Assembly (NCBI RefSeq): GCF_026210795.1
Contig: NC_089441.1
Span: 2,914,001 to 2,978,000 of the forward strand
Length of the DNA: 64,000 bases
Source: Rhizophagus irregularis
Lineage: Eukaryota; Glomeromycota; Glomeromycetes; Glomerales; Glomeraceae
Reading direction: 5' to 3'
The notes beneath the pieces are model-generated. The model was not told the origin of the DNA and searched no databases. It was given only the letters and a program-made list of their open reading frames with translations. Both the position numbers and the translations under genes were made by a program. Positions 60,846 to 64,000 of the stretch are shown here, piece after piece (within the stretch, counting starts at the first letter, position 1; each line of letters starts with the position of its first letter).

Positions 60846-61603
60846 AATGATGACGTTAGCATATCTCCAGGAATAATAATGCACGATTTTGTCACCTGCA
60901 TAAAGTCTGATCTGAAAATTTTATTTCTTACCAAAAAATGCTTTCATAAGAGAATCCCAAATTCTTTTACTTTATTTAAAAGATTTTATTTGCCATTTAA
61001 GGATTTTAGTAGAATAAATCTAATAAAATAATTTTAAAAGATAAAAAACAAATATATAATTAGTTATTTTGAAAAAAAAAGAATATCTTATTATTCATTT
61101 TACAACTATTTTACATCATAATTATTTTTTATTTGCATGTATTTTTTACAAAGAAAAAACAATAAATTAAAGCTAAAAATTATGAAAAAATATGTCTTAT
61201 CTATGTATATAAAATATTAAGTTTTTTCTTTTACTTACCACTTAAAAATAACTGCTATATTTTTTATAAACTTTTTTGTCATATTTAATAAAAGTGAATA
61301 GAAAAATGATGGAAAAGTGATGGGCAGTGATGGGGAAAAAGAAGTGGTTATTACCATTATTTTTAAATATTGATTAAAAAAATTTTTTTTTATTTTTTAT
61401 TAAATCTGAATTACGTAAATATGTAACACATATTTAATTTAAATTTGTGTAATGTTAATCTTACTAAAATATTAAATTTTTATAAAAATCTTAATTTAAA
61501 CTAATTCCAAAAATCGGCATATATGATGTAGTTTTATAATAAAAAATGGAGTAGAGGAAAACCAGCTAGTCTTAGAACACATATTGCAAATCATTGTACT
61601 TAA
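60846..61603. other. AT-rich spacer
   Basis: No gene, RNA or repeat boundary recognised. Confidence 0.4.
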
Positions 61604-61841
61604 GGTTGCTTGCTGAAACCTAGGGGTTTAGGCAAGATGGCGTTTTACCGAAAAGCGAAATTCTGCCAAAACTATATTAAAGTTATATTAAAAAACTGGC
61701 GAAACTTTGGAGAAAGGTGAAACTGCCAAAACTTATTATAAATGCCGAAACTGCCGAAACTCTGCCAAAACTATAATAAATCTATAGTAAAATTTTGATG
61801 AAACTAATCGTAGGATTTTGAAGAGGTTTAGACAAGCAATC
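61604..61841. mobile_element. piggyBac-like MITE candidate, 238 bp, TTAA-flanked
   Basis: Ends GGTTGCTTGCTGAAACCT and, inverted, GATTGCTTGTCTAAACCT. TTAA lies on both sides (61600-61603 and 61842-61845). The interior is a run of GCCGAAACT/GCCAAAACT motifs. The TTAA target is typical of piggyBac elements, but the ends match no named family I know. Confidence 0.6.
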
Positions 61842-61899
61842 TTAATTGTACTGCTACAAATATATCAGTTGATATATGATCATATTTTATCTGAATTGT

Positions 61900-62890
61900 A
61901 GCAAATGAAAATGAAAACAAAAGAGAATATTATTCATTTGATAATGAAGCTGAAAGTTATTAAAATGCATTTAAAAAACAAAAAATAACAAAAAATGGAA
62001 AAAATAAAGCTTTTGCTTGTTCTGCTAAAATTAACAATCACTTTCAGAAAAAGGAAAAATTAAATAGTAATTGGATTAATAAAATTGATTGTGAACTTAT
62101 ATGAGCATTCATCTGCTGCGGTATTCCATTTTGGATCATAAAAATCCCTTGATAATTAACTTATTGAAAAGTTTAAGTGCAAATTATGATCTACCATCTT
62201 GTATATATTTAATGGAAACTCTTTTGGAAATTGAAGTTGCTAAAGTAAATGCTAGAATTGATCAAATTATTGAAAGAAATGAAAATTTTACTATAGATAA
62301 GTATTTTATAACGAATATTATATATATATTAATTAAATAAGGGGAGTTACACATATCACGTAATATTCATTTTATTATAAACCTTACCCCCCCCCCCTGT
62401 TAGATTTTATAACCAATCAAATTATAATATTTATAAATCATATGATTTAAATAAGTGTAACGTAAAATTTTAACTACCCCCCTCCCCCCCTATAATAATT
62501 ACATAATATGTGTAAGCTCCCTAATTATCTTATTTATTTAAACAATTATTTTTTAGCAATCGATGAGTAGACTGACCTTAAATAACAATCTATTTGGAGT
62601 TTTATATTAATAACACCATCACACGAAGAATATTTATATTCTTTGCAAAATTTCAGTTCAAAACATTATACAACTAAATTTTTAACAAATAAAATTGATA
62701 AAATGATCCAAAAATTGGACCAAAAAAAATTGAGCAATTGTTTCAGATAATGCTACCAATATTTTAGCAGTTAGAAAAGCAATTTTTTTGAAATATCCCA
62801 ATATTATGAATTTAAGGTGTATTGCGCATTGCCGCATTGTTTTAATTTTATTTCTTAAGATATTATTAAAATTCTTTTTGCCGAAAAATT
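61900..62890 (+). pseudogene. decayed hAT-type transposase
   Basis: Scattered frames hold typical hAT blocks: HFQKKEK and WINKIDCEL before 62100, then NPLIINLLKSLSANYDLPSC and VAKVNARIDQIIERNENFTI at 62101-62310. After an inserted MITE come AIVSDNATNILAVRKAIFLK and NLRCIAHC at about 62735-62830. Reading frame changes and stops show it is dead. No clear ends could be placed. It is a plain DNA transposon and may once have mobilised hAT-like MITEs such as those in the array. Confidence 0.75.
62341..62521. mobile_element. Harbinger-like MITE, 181 bp, inside the hAT relic
   Basis: Ends GGGGAGTTACACATATCA and, inverted, GGGAGCTTACACATATTA, with TAA on each side (62338-62340 and 62522-62524). Contains two C-rich runs (CCCCCCCCC near 62389 and near 62482). 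The stop of the upstream transposase fragment comes from the duplicated TAA. Confidence 0.8.
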
Positions 62891-62912
62891 ACTTTGTTGC
62901 TGCAATATAGTT

Positions 62913-63163
62913 CACAGGTCAAAAAACGATCTATCTCACACATATCAGGTACCTATATATCGGTGACTAATTAGGTACATATCGGGCATTTTTACATATT
63001 AACAACATATCGGGTACCCGATTTGTCACATAATGCGCAAATTTCGAATATGGTTAAAAAAATGTAAATTACCAAGTGTCCAATATCCAAACTATTAGTC
63101 ACCGATCCGTTATCTAATATATATCGGTCACCGATATTTGTACGATCTTTAAAAAATTTGTGT
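62913..63163. mobile_element. possible decayed relative of the CACAGGTC foldback element
   Basis: Starts CACAGGTCAAAAAACGATCT, the same end as the element at 59422. It then has repeated ATATCGG/CCGATAT and ATATCGGTGACTAA/ATCGGTCACCGAT motifs. A degenerate inverted end near 63146-63163 (ACGATCT...TGTGTG) may close it. No clear target duplication. Confidence 0.4.
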
Positions 63164-63938
63164 GTTTATTTAATATTATCGTAGTGCGACCAGATAATAC
63201 CTAAACTTCAAACCTGTTATCAAAAGCATATACAAATTATTCAAATTACCGCGATTTTCTGAAATCCACTTATTGTAATTAAATTTCTCATGGCAAAAAA
63301 ATAAATACGTTCCCCTTTTTTTCTTTGTAAACTATTACACTGAATTTGCAAAATGGCGTATAAGGTGTATTGTACTATTACCATATTAGGAATCTTTCCA
63401 TATAGCCAGGATACCTGAAAAAAATAAATTTTAAGGAGATATTTTTTTTACCCAAATCGTAATAAAATTGTAATACAAACTAATTCCATATAAATGACGG
63501 ATTTTATTTCTCCAACATCTTTAGTTCAATCATTACTAATAAGAGTGATTATTGGTATCTTTGATTCTAGCGATCACTTCTGATGGAAGTTTGATAACCG
63601 AAGGCGATCGATTCAGTCATATTGAATTTGGATCCTATCTTTCAATTTAATTAATCTTTAAAGAAATACGTAAGCCAAAATGCCTGCGCTGATCCCTGTC
63701 CTTTTGGAGTTTATAGGGTGACGATAAAGATCGGCTATTGCCCAAGTATACTCTTTATTGATTAATTTCTTTGAGAGACGTTTTCGTCGATGTGCTTTGT
63801 ACGATAACAATGTTGCCTCTATAATTCTGGGCTGGATTAGAGGAAAAAGTCCTGATTGCACCTCACCCATTTTGTCGTCAGGCATAGTCTGAAACTTCCG
63901 TTTGTAAACTTTTATTTCTATACCAACTGCGTGGGTTT
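63164..63938. other. spacer with no supported gene
   Basis: A 75-codon minus-strand frame at 63658-63885 has mixed composition and no recognisable family; it could be part of a larger repeat that continues past the window. Confidence 0.35.
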
Positions 63939-63992
63939 AGGGTATATTTTATTCCCTATCCCTTAGACCTACTTGTTAGGTTAGGTAGGTTG
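63939..63992 (-). repeat. dispersed repeat copy, inverted relative to 28779-28831
   Basis: On the minus strand it reads GCAACCTACCTAAC, GGTCTAAGG, GGAATAAAATATACC, matching the copy at 28.8 kb. The repeat probably continues beyond the window. Confidence 0.65.
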
Positions 63993-64000
63993 CATTGCAC

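Noticed and set aside
63658-63885. 75-codon minus-strand frame near the window end
   Set aside because: Mixed composition but no family, start context or splice partner could be supported.

Overview
The window looks like nuclear DNA of a very AT-rich, intron-dense fungus. Short introns with GTAAGT/GTATGT-like donors interrupt almost every gene, and poly-A/T and (AT)n tracts fill the spacers. The fungal gene set (SRE/Fep1-type GATA factor, Cdc11 septin, Dlt1, Gpi1, Oca-type phosphatase) and the base composition resemble an arbuscular mycorrhizal fungus such as Rhizophagus. That placement is inference from style, not from a marker gene.

The first 42.5 kb is gene-rich euchromatin. In order it holds: the end of a DAHP synthase; a conserved fungal protein of unknown function; elongation factor 2; arginyl-tRNA synthetase; ribosomal protein uS9 (S16); an Oca/Siw14-like phosphatase fold protein without the catalytic Arg; an NTF2-like protein with Jupiter/HN1-like repeats; 3-hydroxyacyl-CoA dehydratase; chaperonin CCT-beta, head to head with a small heat-shock protein; a small two-TM protein; Gpi1/PIG-Q; an M50B-like membrane metalloprotease; a BORCS8-like protein; Kri1; Ngg1/Ada3; Dlt1; two tandem RNase P RNA genes; a Cdc11-type septin; a basic RS-like nuclear protein; and a GATA factor of the siderophore-repressor type. 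Exon models were joined by hand from splice signals and reading phase. For EF-2 (843 aa), CCT-beta (527 aa) and S16 (142 aa) they give exactly or nearly the length usual for the family.

From 42.5 kb to about 52 kb there is a gene-free AT-rich stretch with simple repeats. From 52 to 58.4 kb an AT-rich tandem repeat array (unit about 235-250 bp, with a half-unit of about 125 bp) has been hit by several different DNA transposons. These are a broken Crypton-like tyrosine recombinase element with short inverted ends, two MITEs with 8-bp target duplications (hAT-like), one with a TTA duplication (Harbinger-like), and a palindromic foldback. The last 5.6 kb holds more MITEs, a decayed hAT transposase with a MITE inside it, direct repeats and one end of a dispersed repeat that also occurs at 28.8 kb.

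The most notable items are the diverged tandem RNase P RNA genes, whose differences preserve base pairing; initiator-codon-only first coding exons in two genes; and a 5-nt last coding exon in S16. The nested mobile elements are also notable. No metabolic operon or clearly new multi-gene system is visible; the genes are independent housekeeping loci.
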